Positions 22,921-35,951 of a DNA stretch of 64,000 bases are shown piece after piece. The stretch is from the NCBI RefSeq assembly GCF_910592395.1, contig NC_088324.1:11000953-11064952 (forward strand), given 5' to 3'. How positions within the stretch are numbered: position 1 is the first letter of the stretch; every line of letters starts with the position of its first letter. The notes under the pieces were generated by a model. That model was not told the origin of the DNA. It did not search any database and saw nothing but the letters and a program-made list of their open reading frames with translations. A program made the translations under genes and the position numbers. This stretch comes from Lineus longissimus (lineage: Eukaryota > Nemertea > Pilidiophora > Heteronemertea > Lineidae).

Positions 22921-25598
22921 TCACTGCTGCTCAGTGTGACTCTGCCTGTGTTTCACTAATTCCCAATCCTTGTAAAACTCCTTTGCACAGGTCGCACATT
23001 TGAAGACCTTTTCTCCGGTATGAAGTGTCTCATGCCTCAGCATATGAGCCTTTAGTCTGAAGCGTTTTTGGCAATATCCGCACTCAAAAGGTTTCTGTCC
23101 CGAGTGCTGATAACTATGGTTCTTTAACTCACTATTACATGTGAAGATCTTCCCACATTCGTCACACTTCCAAGGGTCCCGATTCAGATGCTCCTGCTGC
23201 TTGTGTAGAACGTAATCTATCCGCTTACTGAATCCTGCCTTACACATTTTACAGTTAAACAACATCTTTCCCGTATGGGTCTTCTCATGTAGTGACAACC
23301 GATACCAGCTGACGAAATCCTCCGAGCAGATTTTACATTTGAAAGACTTTTCTCCGGTGTGGAGAACAACGTGCTTTTTCAGGTACCTCGCCTCAGTAAA
23401 TGCCTTATCACAGAATGCACATTTGAATGGTTTACGTCCAGTATGCGTCCGTTTATGAATTTCTAACTGCACAGATTGTATAAATGTTTTATCACAGAGT
23501 TCACATTTAAACGGCCGTTCGCCTGTATGAAGAAGTTCGTGTCGTTTGAGATTTGCGTTAGCATCAAATTCTTTACCGCAAAACTTGCAGGCGAATCTCT
23601 TCTTCTTTGAGTAGATGACAGTATGCTCAGCAGGAACACCTTTTGGCATCAAGGTAGGAAGTTTTTTAGCAACTAGTTTAGGCAGGGCAGTACTAGGGGC
23701 GCATTTTGTCTCTACACCCTGAGTAGACAGAGTTCGAATTGGAATTGGAATGCCTAACTGAGTACTGAATGCTCGAATGCTTTGCTGAGTTCCATCTTGA
23801 ATGCCCGCGCGAGTACCAACTAGAATGCTTGGTTGTGTCACAACCTGAATGCCAGGTTGAGTGCTAACAGTCCCTACTTGAGAACAAACTTGAATGCCCT
23901 GTGGGGTACTAACTCGAGTGCCTGTTTGGGTGCCCAACTGTGCATTGACAAGTTGAATAACCTGTGCACCACAAAATGGACCACCCTGCAGTGTGATAAA
24001 CTGTCCTGGGTGTGTCACTTTGCCACTGGCTCCTTGCGAGGCGAGTGGATTGAGAAGTGGGATACCCATTGGATTAACTCGATGAACCTTGACGACCGGA
24101 ACATCTTCCACGACCTGGCTGTATCTCCCTCTCCCAGCACCTGTTTTAACCAGTGCTTCCCCAGCAGGTGTTGAGGAAGTACTGCTGCCCTCAAATCTCT
24201 CTCTTTCTTTGTGAGATGATGGAGAACCAGCATTGTCCTTATTCCGTGGTTTACTGCTGTTCCTCTTTCCACGGGTTGATTTCCTTTTCCTTTTTGAAGG
24301 TCTCCAGTTATCATCTGAAATGGCAATTAACAGTCAGGAAGCACGTGTTCAGTTGTTGTGTCCCTAAAAAATTGTTTTCAGCAGTATTAGGTTTGTCACT
24401 TCCGTATAATCTGCAGCTTTTAAAAGTATATGTCCATCTGTTATTCAGACAGGATGAGAGCCCATGAATTCATTGCTCTCAAAAAATTCAAGATCAGAGC
24501 TGAGCTCGGCTTATCATAACTTGACTTATGACTATGTCCAGAGCAGAAATGCTTGCTTACCTGCTGTTGAGGAATCTGACTCTTTATCTGTAAATGAGGG
24601 TGGCTCATACTCTGGTATAGGCAGCTGGCCAACAGGAGGAGCCTGGAAGAAAAACTTTTAGTTAAAACATGAACTTAATTAATCCCAATGCAAAATCATA
24701 AGCAATTGAAAATTAAAAGTTTCGTCTTCTTCAGGAGGAAAGTTTGCTAAATCAGATTCAATAACCCTGCCTAACTTTCTGAAAATGGGAACCAACTTGG
24801 ACTTACATTATCTGTATCCTCCTCAGGACATGGATCCACCTTCAGGTCACCAGCCTCCGGTCCAGTGACAGCCATCGCACCAACATCCATCTGGACCTCA
24901 TCATCACCTACCAGCTCACTTTTTACAATAAAATCACCATGGTCACTGTTCTGAGCATCTGCAACTGCTACCTCAAGCTCTAATTTTAGGGGAATATTTT
25001 GGTCATTTTCAAATGATTCATCACGAGACAGGTCCTGGCCTTCCTGCTTCACTGAACTTTCACCAAAGGTTTGGCAATCAAATACCTGTATCTGGTCTCC
25101 ACCTACAAAATGTGTCATGTGGTCAATGTGACCAGATTGATCAGTGCACTGTTGATCAGCAGTCGGTTCATATTCCTGTTTGATTAAACTGGAGTCTGAG
25201 TAAGAAAATTGTCCTTCAACAGCCTTTTTTTCTTCCTTGCTTATTCGGTCAAATATTTGTCTGACAATAGATTCCGAGTGAGCAAATTGTTCTTCAAAGT
25301 CATTTTGTCCATCATAAGGTTCCTGCTTCATCTTATCACTATTACCACAGTCAGGGATATTGGATTGTTCCTCTAAACCCTCATACTCAATTTCACAGTC
25401 TAGTTCCCGCTTTACAACATCAGCATCTGTGTAAACAGCTAGTTCCAAATTCATGTCGTTGTCTTCTTGTAAAATGTCATTTTCATCTGGCACCTCTATT
25501 TTTATTTGAGGAGGAACAACCGTCTCTACCGGTGCAGAGGACTTTGGCTGTACAAGTTCTTTTGATTCCTCTGTCACATATATATTGTGAGTTTCCAT
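22921..25598 (-). CDS. C2H2 zinc-finger protein with eight fingers
   Basis: Probable nuclear DNA-binding regulator. The CDS is 25598-24807, 24642-24561, 24314-22921 on the minus strand, 755 residues, with phases 0 and 1 matching at the junctions. The N-terminal 264 residues are acidic and carry eight psi-K-x-[ED] SUMO-type motifs (such as IKIE, VKRE, IKQE, VKSE). The middle has a basic patch (PSKRKRKSTRGKR) and a region of degenerate Gln/Thr/Gly-Ile repeats. The C-terminus has eight C2H2 fingers with TGEKPF-like linkers; the fifth has an extended His spacing (LHKQQEH) and a non-canonical following linker. The ATG at 25598 was preferred to a GTG at 25622. No KRAB, BTB or ZAD domain was seen. 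Binding specificity cannot be read reliably. The fingers are certain; the first-exon start is probable. Confidence 0.88.
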
Positions 25599-25726
25599 TT
25601 TCAGTTTGGTATTCAAAGACACATGAACAGGTTATCCATAAAAAATTCTTTAGTTTCTAGTGGTATTCTCTGAAAAACAAATGACGGGATCAGTTGAGAA
25701 TGAATAAGGTCTGACAGATACAGCAT

Positions 25727-25895
25727 GCAGTTTCTCGCTTAGTGGACACCTGTCCATCAAGGACAACCTCTCTATTAAGGACACTAGTTTTGGTCCCAAA
25801 TTTGTTGTTTCCATTCAATTTGATATCTCTAATCAGGACACCTCTCTATTAAGGACAGCAGCCACAGTGTCCTTGATACAGAGGTTCTACTGCAT
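25727..25895 (+). mobile_element. MITE-like element, copy C
   Basis: Closely related to the unit at 10762, with ctctctattaaggacactag and a terminal gaggttctac. It lies just upstream of the zinc-finger gene. Confidence 0.6.
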
Positions 25896-28351
25896 CCAAC
25901 TGGGTTGCACTTCACTGAATTTCCAAGGTTTGAAATCTGACAGTCAATATTGCTATCAAATCAGTGCAACTGGTTTTACTCTAAAAGCTCCGAGACAATT
26001 GACAACATACTGGTACCAGCCATAATTTGGGTATTCTCTTTTTTGAGACACACTGTATACACGTACAAGACCCATTCTGATTTTGAATGGCGAAAAATGC
26101 AATATATCAGCAAATAATATGGATTTTAAGACATTTCATTTTTAAATTATTTAGATTATTTATGGAAGAATGTATTAAACTGAATAAGGATGTAAAAAAC
26201 TTAATCTGAAAGCTACAATCAGCAATAGTTGAGGAAAATTTTCACTTTTTTCGTGATGTTGTGGTTGTCGTCAAAAATATAACGCGCATCCATGTTTTAC
26301 TGACAACAAACAACACGTGGTAAATTCACAAGGCGGTAATGACGTGTAAAGACATCTTTTGGCGGTAAGTTGATAGCTAAGATGTCATAGCTCATCCATA
26401 CATGGGTTTCATTCGGGGGTTTTAACGTCTGATGAATTTAATTTCGTTATTTTTATGGAGGTGCGCAAAACGGATAAGGCGCCGATATTTCCCGGCGATA
26501 TTTTTGGCATGAGGACACCCAAAGTTCTAGCAATCTGACCAAGTGATCTGTGCAAAATATTTGTGCCCTATATGTATTTTTACTACTAATAAAATGGATT
26601 TGGTCTGTTCATTGAGTGTTTTTATCTCGTGAAAAACGTGCACCAAAAACTCAGGTAACTTGGCTGGGACAAAGTCACAACTGTGATAGACGCCCATCAC
26701 ACTGATGCAGATTAGTCTCCGGTTGTGGCATTGTCCCAGCCATGCGAGTTTCCACATATCCGGTGGTTGCTGCCACAGGGATAATGTCACAATCTGTGTC
26801 TGTGTGTGTGGGGGGGGGGGGGTATACACAATATTTCCATTTGAACAGGAGAAATCATCTAGTTCAGGCGGTTCAGGTTGTCCCTGATCCGCCCTGTCAA
26901 GATTTCAGGGGATCACTAACAAGTCTTCCATCTACCCAAACAAACCGATGCTGTCAATAAGTCGCCAGCCTGAAGTCAGCTACTTATTGCTTATTCCCGA
27001 TTCTCAAGTAAAGTACTAGTTCCCCGATTCTCAATGTAAGAGCGGAGACAGTGATCCATATAGATAGGCCTAAGTAGCCAACTCCAGGCATTACTGCTTG
27101 GTGTTCTTGTCTGGCTAGCTTCCAGTCCGTTGTCGAATTTTTCTCCAAGATGTTTAGCAAATGAACAAAATTGGCAGATCTGCGTTCCCCAACTAAATTC
27201 GAATAAATCTATATTTGAAAAAGTACCGAACTACATGTAATTGGAAATCGGCAAAGTCAACAGTGGCGCTGTCGCGGTGAAACCTAGGACTGAAAGTTTA
27301 GGTCAACGATTTCAGTTCAATTTCCTGCCGCGAGACAGCACTACTAGTCTAGGACATGTTACCCTCTTGTCAATCGGTAAAAGTATTGTTATCCTTATCG
27401 GCCTAATGAAAGAAAACAATGGTTTTTAATACATAATCTAACACGATAGAGTCTAATCAAATAGCTGACCTGATTGAAGAGCAGATCTAAATTAAACAAC
27501 AGTAGTGTTACTGAATACGGATACAATTTAAAGGTAAAATGCATCAACAATTTCATAATTAGTAAGGTGTGATTCCTATTGCTGAAGTAAAGGTTGTGCA
27601 TGTTAAGCATTACTGATATGGAGATAATGGCTTTGTGATGAGAGTGCCAGGCTCATGATCAGCAAGTCGTAGGTTTGACTCTTGGAGGGATCACCAATGT
27701 TTCATCTCATAGCAATTATACATGCTTCCCGAAATTGGTGGCTTGAATTGGAATTAACTTTTCCCCTTGTCCGTCATTAAAGGCATTCAAGTGTGTTGGT
27801 CAACCATCGCCTTTGTCCCTCCACCACAAGGCCCAGTTTCCCCTTATGACATCACTATTTCGGACACTCAGCGCCCCATTTCTGGAAAGGTGTATAGGGC
27901 GAGAGATACAAGCCCGGATTTCGACAGCAGGAAGAACAAGAACCCACTACGCAATGGACCAGTCTCGTCAAGTCGCATCGAGCGAGGACGATAAGGATGA
28001 AGAAATGGACTGCACAGGCAGGTGGCATAGGCCTGTTTTTCATTCTTGGTTGGATGGGGACCAAATGGCTTTAAATCATATCAGGTTTTGTTTTGTTAAA
28101 TTACAACCTGAAGAGACACATTTACGTCGTTTTACATAACCATGAGGAGCGATAAAAAACGTATCAAGAATATTTGTATTCATGCCCTTGATCGTCTACT
28201 GTTTGATAACAAGGATTTGGTCCGAGTTGATAGGGGGGACATTATCCCCAATGTCCCATATAAACAGATCAACAACATTTGATCAACGCGGAGTTGAGGT
28301 GTAAGAAACGATAATCCGCAACTAGGCCTATCTATTTTGTACAAAGTTACC
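25896..28351. other. Intergenic between divergent zinc-finger and SLC22 genes
   Basis: No coding exon recognised. It contains a G-rich homopolymer after a gt-rich run near 26796-26822 and a weak tRNA-like motif near 27640-27690. The two flanking genes are divergent, so both promoters should lie here; no clear TATA or initiator was found. Confidence 0.45.
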
Positions 28352-31300
28352 ATGGATTTCGATGCGATTCTCAAGCATTTAGGATCGTTTGGGAAATATC
28401 AAATCATTCTTTATTGCTGCATGGGATGGCAGTCAATATGTGTTGCCATGATGAACCTGAGCGCGGTATTCTTTTTCTACGCCCCCGACTTCAGGTAAGA
28501 GAATTCATCAAGTTCCTTCGAACGGTCGGCCGCGGCCGCTAAAACTCACTAATTGAGGAGAGCATGAATCTCGGTTCAAGCATTCTGTTAATCTGTGTTA
28601 TATTTTTCCCGCTCCTCACCGGTATACATTCAAATGGAATGCCTCAGTCCCAGGGAATCTGTAATAAGGCCATTGGTTTTTATTGCAATCCATCTGAGAT
28701 CCGTAAGGATCTGACAAGAAAAAGGGAATGACGGAGTTTCTTATTCCGAGTGGTATATGTTTTGCTTACATAGTTTACTTTTTTGCATACCGGTACTGTG
28801 AATTAGTGGATCTTGGGTGACATTTCCATCCATCCTCATCGTTTATCCACTGTATCCTTCCTCAGATGCGCCATCCCAGGTCTAGAGAATGACACCTTTG
28901 ATGTTGTCGATGCCCATCACGAGTCTCTCATCAACGCGACCATTCCGCCGGGAGAGACGTGCAAAATCTACTCGGCTGGTGGCAAAGGGGTTAACCAGAC
29001 CATGGAGCCGTGTTCGTCCTGGGTTTATGACAGGAGCTTATTCACATCTACTGCTGTCACGGACGTAAGTCAGCAAAGGTGCAATGTTTTTTTCCTATTT
29101 TCCACCCGCCGTTCCCGATTTCCAAAAGTCCCCCAGCGACAAACTTGCAAAATTCTGCAGGTAATTGAATAATTTCAAATGTAACCCATTTCTTCTCTTT
29201 CAGTTTGACCTGGTCTGCAACCAGGAGATCTTCTCTTCTGTGGTGACCATGGCGTACATGTTTGGCTTCCTGTGTGGGGGATTCATAGGCGGGGCATTAA
29301 CTGACAGGTACGTTTTCGAGGCCGAGACCGGACTGGTAAATTTATCTCACTTTTCTTTCCCTTTGTGGGAGTGTGACGGACCAACTCCAGGGATCTTTTC
29401 TGGCGGGTCTTAGGCACCTTAGCAGGAACAGGAATGTGCTTTTCGGACACAACTTTTATTGGACCTTCCATAATAACAACCAACCCTCATCTGAAGCTTG
29501 AATGATCTTTTCATGATGATTGAACACATCTCGAAGTTACGAAATCATCAAAAGGCAATATGTTTCCTGTCGCTCATCCCCATATTTTTTGAAACTTAAT
29601 TGAAACTTGAATTAAGCAAGTTTTTTTAACGATATAATAACATAATGAGTCTGAGTCTGATGTAATGACAATGCTGACATGCAACGCGACAATAAACGAT
29701 GATGATTTTAACCCTTCGAGCTGTGTCCAACAATATCACTCATGAACCAAGCACTCGCGACACCAAAGGCATATCACTCGTGACAGGAGATCCAAATATG
29801 CATCGCAAAATCGCACGAAATAATCCCCCTTCTCCATTTACGTTCCCTTCTTGTTGCTCATTTTCCATAATATCCAATGAGGAAACGCTGGCCTGTTGAG
29901 TACAGTGTCTGTTAGTATCAAAACTAGCACGCACATACGACAATTGAATCGAGTAGGATAATCGGAACATCTGAAATTTCTCTTGTCTCCCGACACTTTC
30001 TAAGCAATCAAGAGTGCGGACTTTTTGATCGCTGCCTCTGAAGTCCTCTATTTCGTAGCTGAAGTGCATCGCAAGCAATGTGCATTGCACTTCTTTGCAT
30101 CCCGGGTTCGCATCCATGGATGCTTTTGACCGAACCTTTCACTTTCCTCATTTAATCGTTCCAGATTTGGTCGTCTGACGGTGTTGGTCATTGGGACATT
30201 CCTGCAGGGTGCCGCTGCTGTCGGATTTGCCTTGTCCGTTAATGTCTACATGCTGATTGCGTTTAGGTTCCTTATGGGCCTCTTTAGCATGCCAGCGTAT
30301 GCTGCTGCATTCGTTTATGGTAGGTCATGTATCAAGGCCCTGTTCCACTACAAAGAGTTCCCCTGTGGTGGCCACTGCGGGAAAACTTACTCTGGCCCAG
30401 CGCTTATTTGGTACATGTAGTTAAAATTGACACACTATAAGTGCGATTGGCGTCTTGTGATGATAGTTCTGGTTCTCTCCCAATCACACTGTACCAAATG
30501 ATACGTTGAATAACCTAATACCCGCTGAAGCGTAGTTTTTCAGCGGTGGCGACCACAAGGGGTGCTACATCTTGTCGTAACCTTCCAATTAAAACGATCA
30601 AAATGAGAACACTGTTCTGATGTTGAATGGTAACAGGTCGACGAAAATGACTTCGTGGAAACTCAATGGTTTGCCTCGGAAACATGGAACCATGGACATT
30701 ATGGCTATGAATTGCCACTGAAACTCCTCGTCTTGTCGATAATGACCCCCCCCCCCCTCTTTTATATTTCAGCCATGGAGATCGTCGGGCCGGATAGGAG
30801 AACTGACGTTGGTCTAGGAATCGGTATCTTCTACGCATTTGGGACTGTCTTCGTGACACCACTGGCATACTTCATTCGGAACTGGGTCTACCTCGTGATA
30901 GCCCTCACTGTGCCATGTCTCCTAATTGTGCCGTACTGGTGGTAAGTTTTTTCAGGGTCGTCGTCTATATGACACCTTATTAAACCACCAGCTCTGGATA
31001 TGGTAAGCCCAGACAGGAGGCCTGGGACAGGTTTAAAGGAAAAGGTATTTTCGATCCACCTCGGCATTTTTATTTTCGCGACACCGGCGGCATACTAGAA
31101 CAGTTTTTTTATCAAGAACATCAAGTTTCGTTCATTTTCTACCTCTATACAATGATATAGCGGGTCTGTGGGACGGTTTGCGTAAACGTATCACGTGCAT
31201 TTTCTTAACCACTACTCAAGAAATACCATTACTTTTTATTCTTCCAGTCTCCTGCCGGACTCCCCGCGCTGGTTGATAGCGAAGGGATACAAAGAAGCAG

Positions 31301-33216
31301 CCGTGAAGTTCGTGAAGAAAGCAGCGAAAGTGAACAAGAAGATCGTGCCAGAGAAACTACTTCAAGACGACGAGACAGACTTCAAGACGATCGAAGATGT
31401 GCCAAAGGGATCCATCATAGAGGTGTTCAAGAATGGATCGCTTCTGCGGAGGACAGCTATAGTTTTCTTTAATTGGTATGTTTATGCGGTCATCATTTTC
31501 TGACGGGTTTATTTCTTTGTAAAGGAGAGAGTCACAACGACTATAGTAATAACGCTCTTTTTTTTAAAACTGTCTGGTGCGCGTGACCTTACCGTCTCTG
31601 AAATGTCTTTGCAGGGGCGCAGCAGCGATTGGATACTACGGTCTGTCTCTTAACTCAGGCAATCTAGTAGGAGACATCTTTGTTAATTTCCTGGTGCAGG
31701 GAGCTATTGAAATCCCGGCAATCCTCTTCGCGATGTTTACCCTGGACAGGATCGGGAGGAAGGGACCCCATGTGTTCAGTATCATGCTCTGCGGCGTGTC
31801 CTGCTTGGCGACCATCCCTGTCGTCTTTTTCGCAGATCAATGTAAGTATGACTGGGACCTTCCTTAGCGGGTAAGAGCCTTGCAGTGTCTCTTCCTATCA
31901 ATGGCAGTGTGTCCAGCTTGGGATTGGGTGTGACAGTATCTCGTGTAGGACTGTGACACCAGGACATCTGAGACTTGATAAGATGGGGGAGCTTTGTCAT
32001 CGACTCATCTGAGAATGCCTGTGACAGTTTTGCGATTCGGCCACGGCTGGGTATAAAGTGAGTGTCTCAATGTCTCAGAGACATGCATGGTGGGACAGAA
32101 CGTATAACATCACAATACATCTCTCACATTCCAGCCCTCAACTGGCTCCTGGTCGTCCTTTCGAACGTTGGCAAACTCGGGGTGACAGCAGCCTTTTCAA
32201 TTATATACGTGTATACTGCAGAGTTATACCACACAACCGTCCGATCAGCCTCCATCGGAGTATGTGCTATTGGAGCGAGGGTGTTTTCCATGGCAGCACC
32301 CTACATTGCAGATTTGGTAAGAAGAATCTCTAGCATCAACGAAACAGTTTCCATCTAGAAGCCAGCAGGGTTTTCATCCATTTTCACCAATGGCAAGAAA
32401 TAGATTATGAGTATCAACAAGGCCAGAACCCCAGCGCGAGGCAAGACCAGCGCATAGCCCACTCAACGTGGCAACAGATCGGTGTTACCTAAATTATGAT
32501 CCCAAAGAAGGTTTTGTCTGATTTGGTCCAGGACTACAAGTCAAGACTTCATGCACTCTTTTTCTCAAATTTGTCACGCCCATGACATGCTTTGAGGAAC
32601 GGCTCACTACTTTACATCCGAGGGCTACTTTCATAAGTTGAACCGAGTCTCGTTTCTCGTTTTCGTGTTTACAGGGCAAACTTATCGGTGGTAAATACGC
32701 CCAGCTTCTACCTCTGGTCATTTTTGGAAGTGCAGCCATAATCGCCGGGTTCTTGGCCTGCTTTCTGCCGGAGACCATGGGCAACGATCTGCCTGACACC
32801 CTGGAAGATGCGCTTAACCTGGGCAAAAAGTAGGTGTTGGAATTTGTATTGGCGGTAAAATATGCATTGCATTGTCACCAAAGAAAGAACACAGAAAAAG
32901 GGGACGGACAAGGACAACCATGGCCTCAGTGTTAAGAAATTCGTTGACAGCAACATCGAAAACGTTGTCCATTGATACAAAAATGACGCGCTCCTAATAC
33001 GCTTTTGCTATAAACAAGAGGCAATACATTTTCCAACAAGAATGTTTCGTTTAAGCTTGTCACCAATGTTAGCATTGCAGAGCCATTATTTCTTAAATGT
33101 TCCGTTTCAGATCTAAGAAGAAAGGAAGAAAGAAAGAAGACCAAATACCGGCAGACAACCCAGGTTTCGTTACTAATGGTGACATTAGCCTGGAGATGAA
33201 AGAAAAGAAATGTTAG
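28352..33216 (+). CDS. SLC22-family organic cation/zwitterion transporter
   Basis: Major-facilitator transporter of the plasma membrane. Ten exons: 28352-28494, 28866-29064, 29204-29307, 30165-30319, 30773-30941, 31248-31475, 31615-31841, 32135-32316, 32675-32829, 33111-33216; 555 residues with phases consistent throughout. The first exon gives TM1. The second encodes the large extracellular loop with Cys residues and N-glycosylation sites (NATI, NQTM), closing on FDLVCNQE, typical of SLC22. The MFS signature TDRFGRLTVL follows TM2-3. The loop after TM6 starts LLPDSPRWLIAKG, the family hallmark, and LDRIGRKGP is the second MFS motif. TAELYHTTVRSA before TM11 and FLPETMG after TM12 are also diagnostic. 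The tail is Lys-rich. It was not assigned to the OCT, OCTN or OAT group. Confidence 0.93.
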
Positions 33217-34228
33217 AACGGGAACCAGTTGTAAAAATGTGCCGCCTGTACCAAACCTCTCTAACCCTTATTAATTTATATGCCGCAGCGATGATCGAAG
33301 AAGAAATTATATTGTTTAACATATGTAAATCGATGTAAAGTGTATTTAGTAATCGTACAGCATGCACTGAAACGCTGCCTATTCACAATATATCGGTGTC
33401 ACCAATTATTCGTGATAAAAGCAAGATGTCGTCTCGCCCTTCGACTTGCGCAAACGTTGAATAAGAAGAACCCCAGCGGTGGGGTTTCAAGCAATGAGTC
33501 ACACTCACTCCCTCACGTAAATGAAATGAAATGAAATGACTACAATTATGATCCCGAACCCCCTGAGTGGAACCCCGCCGCACATCCTCAAATCCCGAGG
33601 TAGTCTATTTGTCATCCTATTCATGCTACGTCATGAGGCGGGACGAGGCCGATGCCATTGCGTCCGGAGGGTAGACAGGGATAAGCCTCTTTTGGCATCA
33701 GGAGCATCAGATGTTCCACACATCATCATGGGAGTCATATCAACTAAAATCTATAAATTTATGAAACGAGTTGCAGCAGTCAGAAATCAATCAATTGATC
33801 AGAGTTCCGTATGTCTACCAAGTTCCAAACACGAGCATGTGGTCTGGTCCAGGACAGGTGGTCAAGTGTCCCAATAGTGGTCTCTCAGTGCCACGAATGC
33901 AATGCACGGATTTCGCAACGTTTTATTAGGCAAAGCAATTTTATGCTGAATACGAAAAGGAGAGGAATATTTGAGATACACTGAGAACTACTTTATACCC
34001 GAGTCGTGAAAAGGTAGGGGACAATCTCTTTTAGTAATATGATTATTCATCGGACAATCGTCACAACCAGGACATTCGCTTTTATTGGGTTGGATTGTTC
34101 ATTAAGATACCCTGAATTGACAGTGCCTTCGACACACTGCCTTATTATCATTGGAAAGAACGGCTCAGAGGAGTCTCAGCCTACAGTACTCAGAAAGAAT
34201 CCAAAAAATGTCTTCTTTCTATTTTCAG
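33217..34228. other. Intergenic, SLC22 3' flank and 5' flank of the GT31 gene
   Basis: Nothing coding recognised. It holds a short aaatg repeat near 33520-33540. No canonical AATAAA was seen close to the SLC22 stop. Confidence 0.4.
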
Positions 34229-34244
34229 TTTGTGTGTCTCCAAG

Positions 34245-35432
34245 ATGATGGACACTTGGAGCTTGATCAGACTCCGCTACAAGCGCTCCGGTGTCCACCT
34301 GTCGCCAATCGGCTGGATCATTGTGGCGTTCGTGGTCAGCCTCATCCTCTACAAGTTCTACAACATGTCGGAAAGACGCGCCAACACTGGAAAGGTCTTT
34401 CCTGCGCCCGTCTTGAACGAGATCGATGTCGAGGCCATTGAGAAAAAGTACAAGGATGAGATGCAAAAGAATATCAAGGAGGCAGGGAAGGATATGCCGA
34501 AACTTCCCATTTTTGACCGAGACTTTGAGGAAAAGGTCCACCTAGAGCACATCCCCAAACCAAATGTCAAAAAGTTCCCCGTTAATTTAGTCGTGCGGCC
34601 AAAGGTTGATTGTAAGGAACTGTTGCTTGTGATATTGGTCTCTAGCGACATGGACGGGTACCAGGCAAGGAATGCGATTCGACAAACATGGGGAACGCAG
34701 GACAATTACAAAAAGTTCAAAGGCAAGCAGAAGATGTGGCAGACGGTATTTGTAATGGGGCGCAGTAATGATAGAAACGATGACTTAATCAGGGATGAGA
34801 ATGAACGAAATGGCGACATCATCCAGGCGGACTTCATGGAATCAAAACAGGAAGAGACGCGGAAATTTATGGTCGGTGTGACGTGGATCGTCCAGAAATT
34901 GTCTCCATGCAAGCCCACGTTCCTCCTCAAAGTCCCAGATCATGAGTATATCAACATGCCTTCAATGCTAGCATGGATAACATCTAAGTACAAGACTGCC
35001 CCGAGGAACATCTATCTTGGAAAGATGATCAGACTAGACCAACCGATCAGAGATGAGACTAATCCGTTATATGTCTCTAGGAAGGACTACCCGCAGAAGT
35101 TCTTCCCTGATCTCATCGAGGGTCCCGTCTATTTCTTCTCCTTTGACGTTATCCAAAAGATGCGGCCGCTATTCGGCGTCCAGATCCCCATAGCCATGGA
35201 GGACGGCTACATTGGTATAATGATGAAGAGGCTGGGAATCCGCCCTCGCAATAACGAAAGATTCCACAAGATGAACTTTGTTGACCAAGCGTGCCAGCAT
35301 CTCTATATGATTTTAGTCCACAATCTCAAACCGCTGGAACAATTGACTCTGTTTGATAACATTAACAGAGACAGTGCAAGTGGAGAATGTAAACAAGCCA
35401 AATTAAAGAGAGAAACTTATGTCGGCCTTTGA
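34245..35432 (+). CDS. Divergent beta-1,3-galactosyltransferase-like protein (GT31)
   Basis: Predicted Golgi type II glycosyltransferase, 395 residues in one coding exon. A splice acceptor (ctattttcag) at 34228 indicates an upstream non-coding exon; the ATG at 34245 is the first in the exon. It has a short basic cytoplasmic end, a TM anchor at about 22-42 (IGWIIVAFVVSLILYKF), a stem, then the GT31 domain with RNAIRQTWGTQ, a VFVMG strand, GDIIQADF, and AMEDGYIG (family EDVYVG). The usual DDD metal motif reads PDHEYIN, so the DxD is altered, and the PPYCSGGGY-like region is replaced by GPVYFFSF. Donor and acceptor sugars cannot be inferred. It may be a divergent active enzyme or a non-catalytic paralogue. 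A 27-bp minisatellite lies in the likely 3' UTR. Confidence 0.85.
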   Translation: MMDTWSLIRLRYKRSGVHLSPIGWIIVAFVVSLILYKFYNMSERRANTGKVFPAPVLNEIDVEAIEKKYKDEMQKNIKEAGKDMPKLPIFDRDFEEKVHLEHIPKPNVKKFPVNLVVRPKVDCKELLLVILVSSDMDGYQARNAIRQTWGTQDNYKKFKGKQKMWQTVFVMGRSNDRNDDLIRDENERNGDIIQADFMESKQEETRKFMVGVTWIVQKLSPCKPTFLLKVPDHEYINMPSMLAWITSKYKTAPRNIYLGKMIRLDQPIRDETNPLYVSRKDYPQKFFPDLIEGPVYFFSFDVIQKMRPLFGVQIPIAMEDGYIGIMMKRLGIRPRNNERFHKMNFVDQACQHLYMILVHNLKPLEQLTLFDNINRDSASGECKQAKLKRETYVGL

Positions 35433-35789
35433 TCCAAGTAGAGAATGTGATGGCCAAATACAGATCACACAGAAGTGCATATACATTGGATATTATTGTG
35501 TCCATTACATTGATGAAAATTGCCATATATCGCTCTAGAGAATTCATGGCAGCAATCAAGGCCTTAGACAGTAGGCAGTAAGCCAAATGCACTCTTCTTT
35601 CCCATTCAATGAGACCAAGAATGTCCAAATTCTTTATGACACTGACTAGACATCATGCATGCGGTCTTCTGTGGTCTTCAGATTAGGAGCATCCCCATCA
35701 AGTCCCAGATGATTTCTTTTACATCTGTACTATATGTGGCACTGTTGTTTAAATTCCACAATGTGACATAGCCTCATCAAATGCTGGCA

Positions 35790-35951
35790 GAGACAATGCC
35801 ACATCCTGTACTAGATGAGACAATGCCACATCCTGTGCCAGATGAGACAATGCCACATCCTGAACCAGATGAGACAATGCCACATCCTGTGCCAGATGAG
35901 ACAATGTCACATCCAGTCCCAAATAAGACATGGTCACATCCAGTCTCAGAT
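35790..35951 (+). repeat. 27-bp minisatellite, six units
   Basis: Six tandem units of the type gagacaatgccacatcctgt plus a variable end. The last two have diverged. The plus strand is open across the array and onward to 36008, reading repeats of DETMPHPVP and ending DDGDDDSFSSLKS. It sits downstream of the GT31 stop. Confidence 0.9.

Noticed and set aside
27640-27690. tRNA-like stretch
   Set aside because: The B box is poor (ggtttgactc) and there is no paired acceptor stem; at most a SINE relic.
35790-35951. Possible CRISPR-like array
   Set aside because: Units are contiguous with no spacers; a eukaryotic minisatellite.
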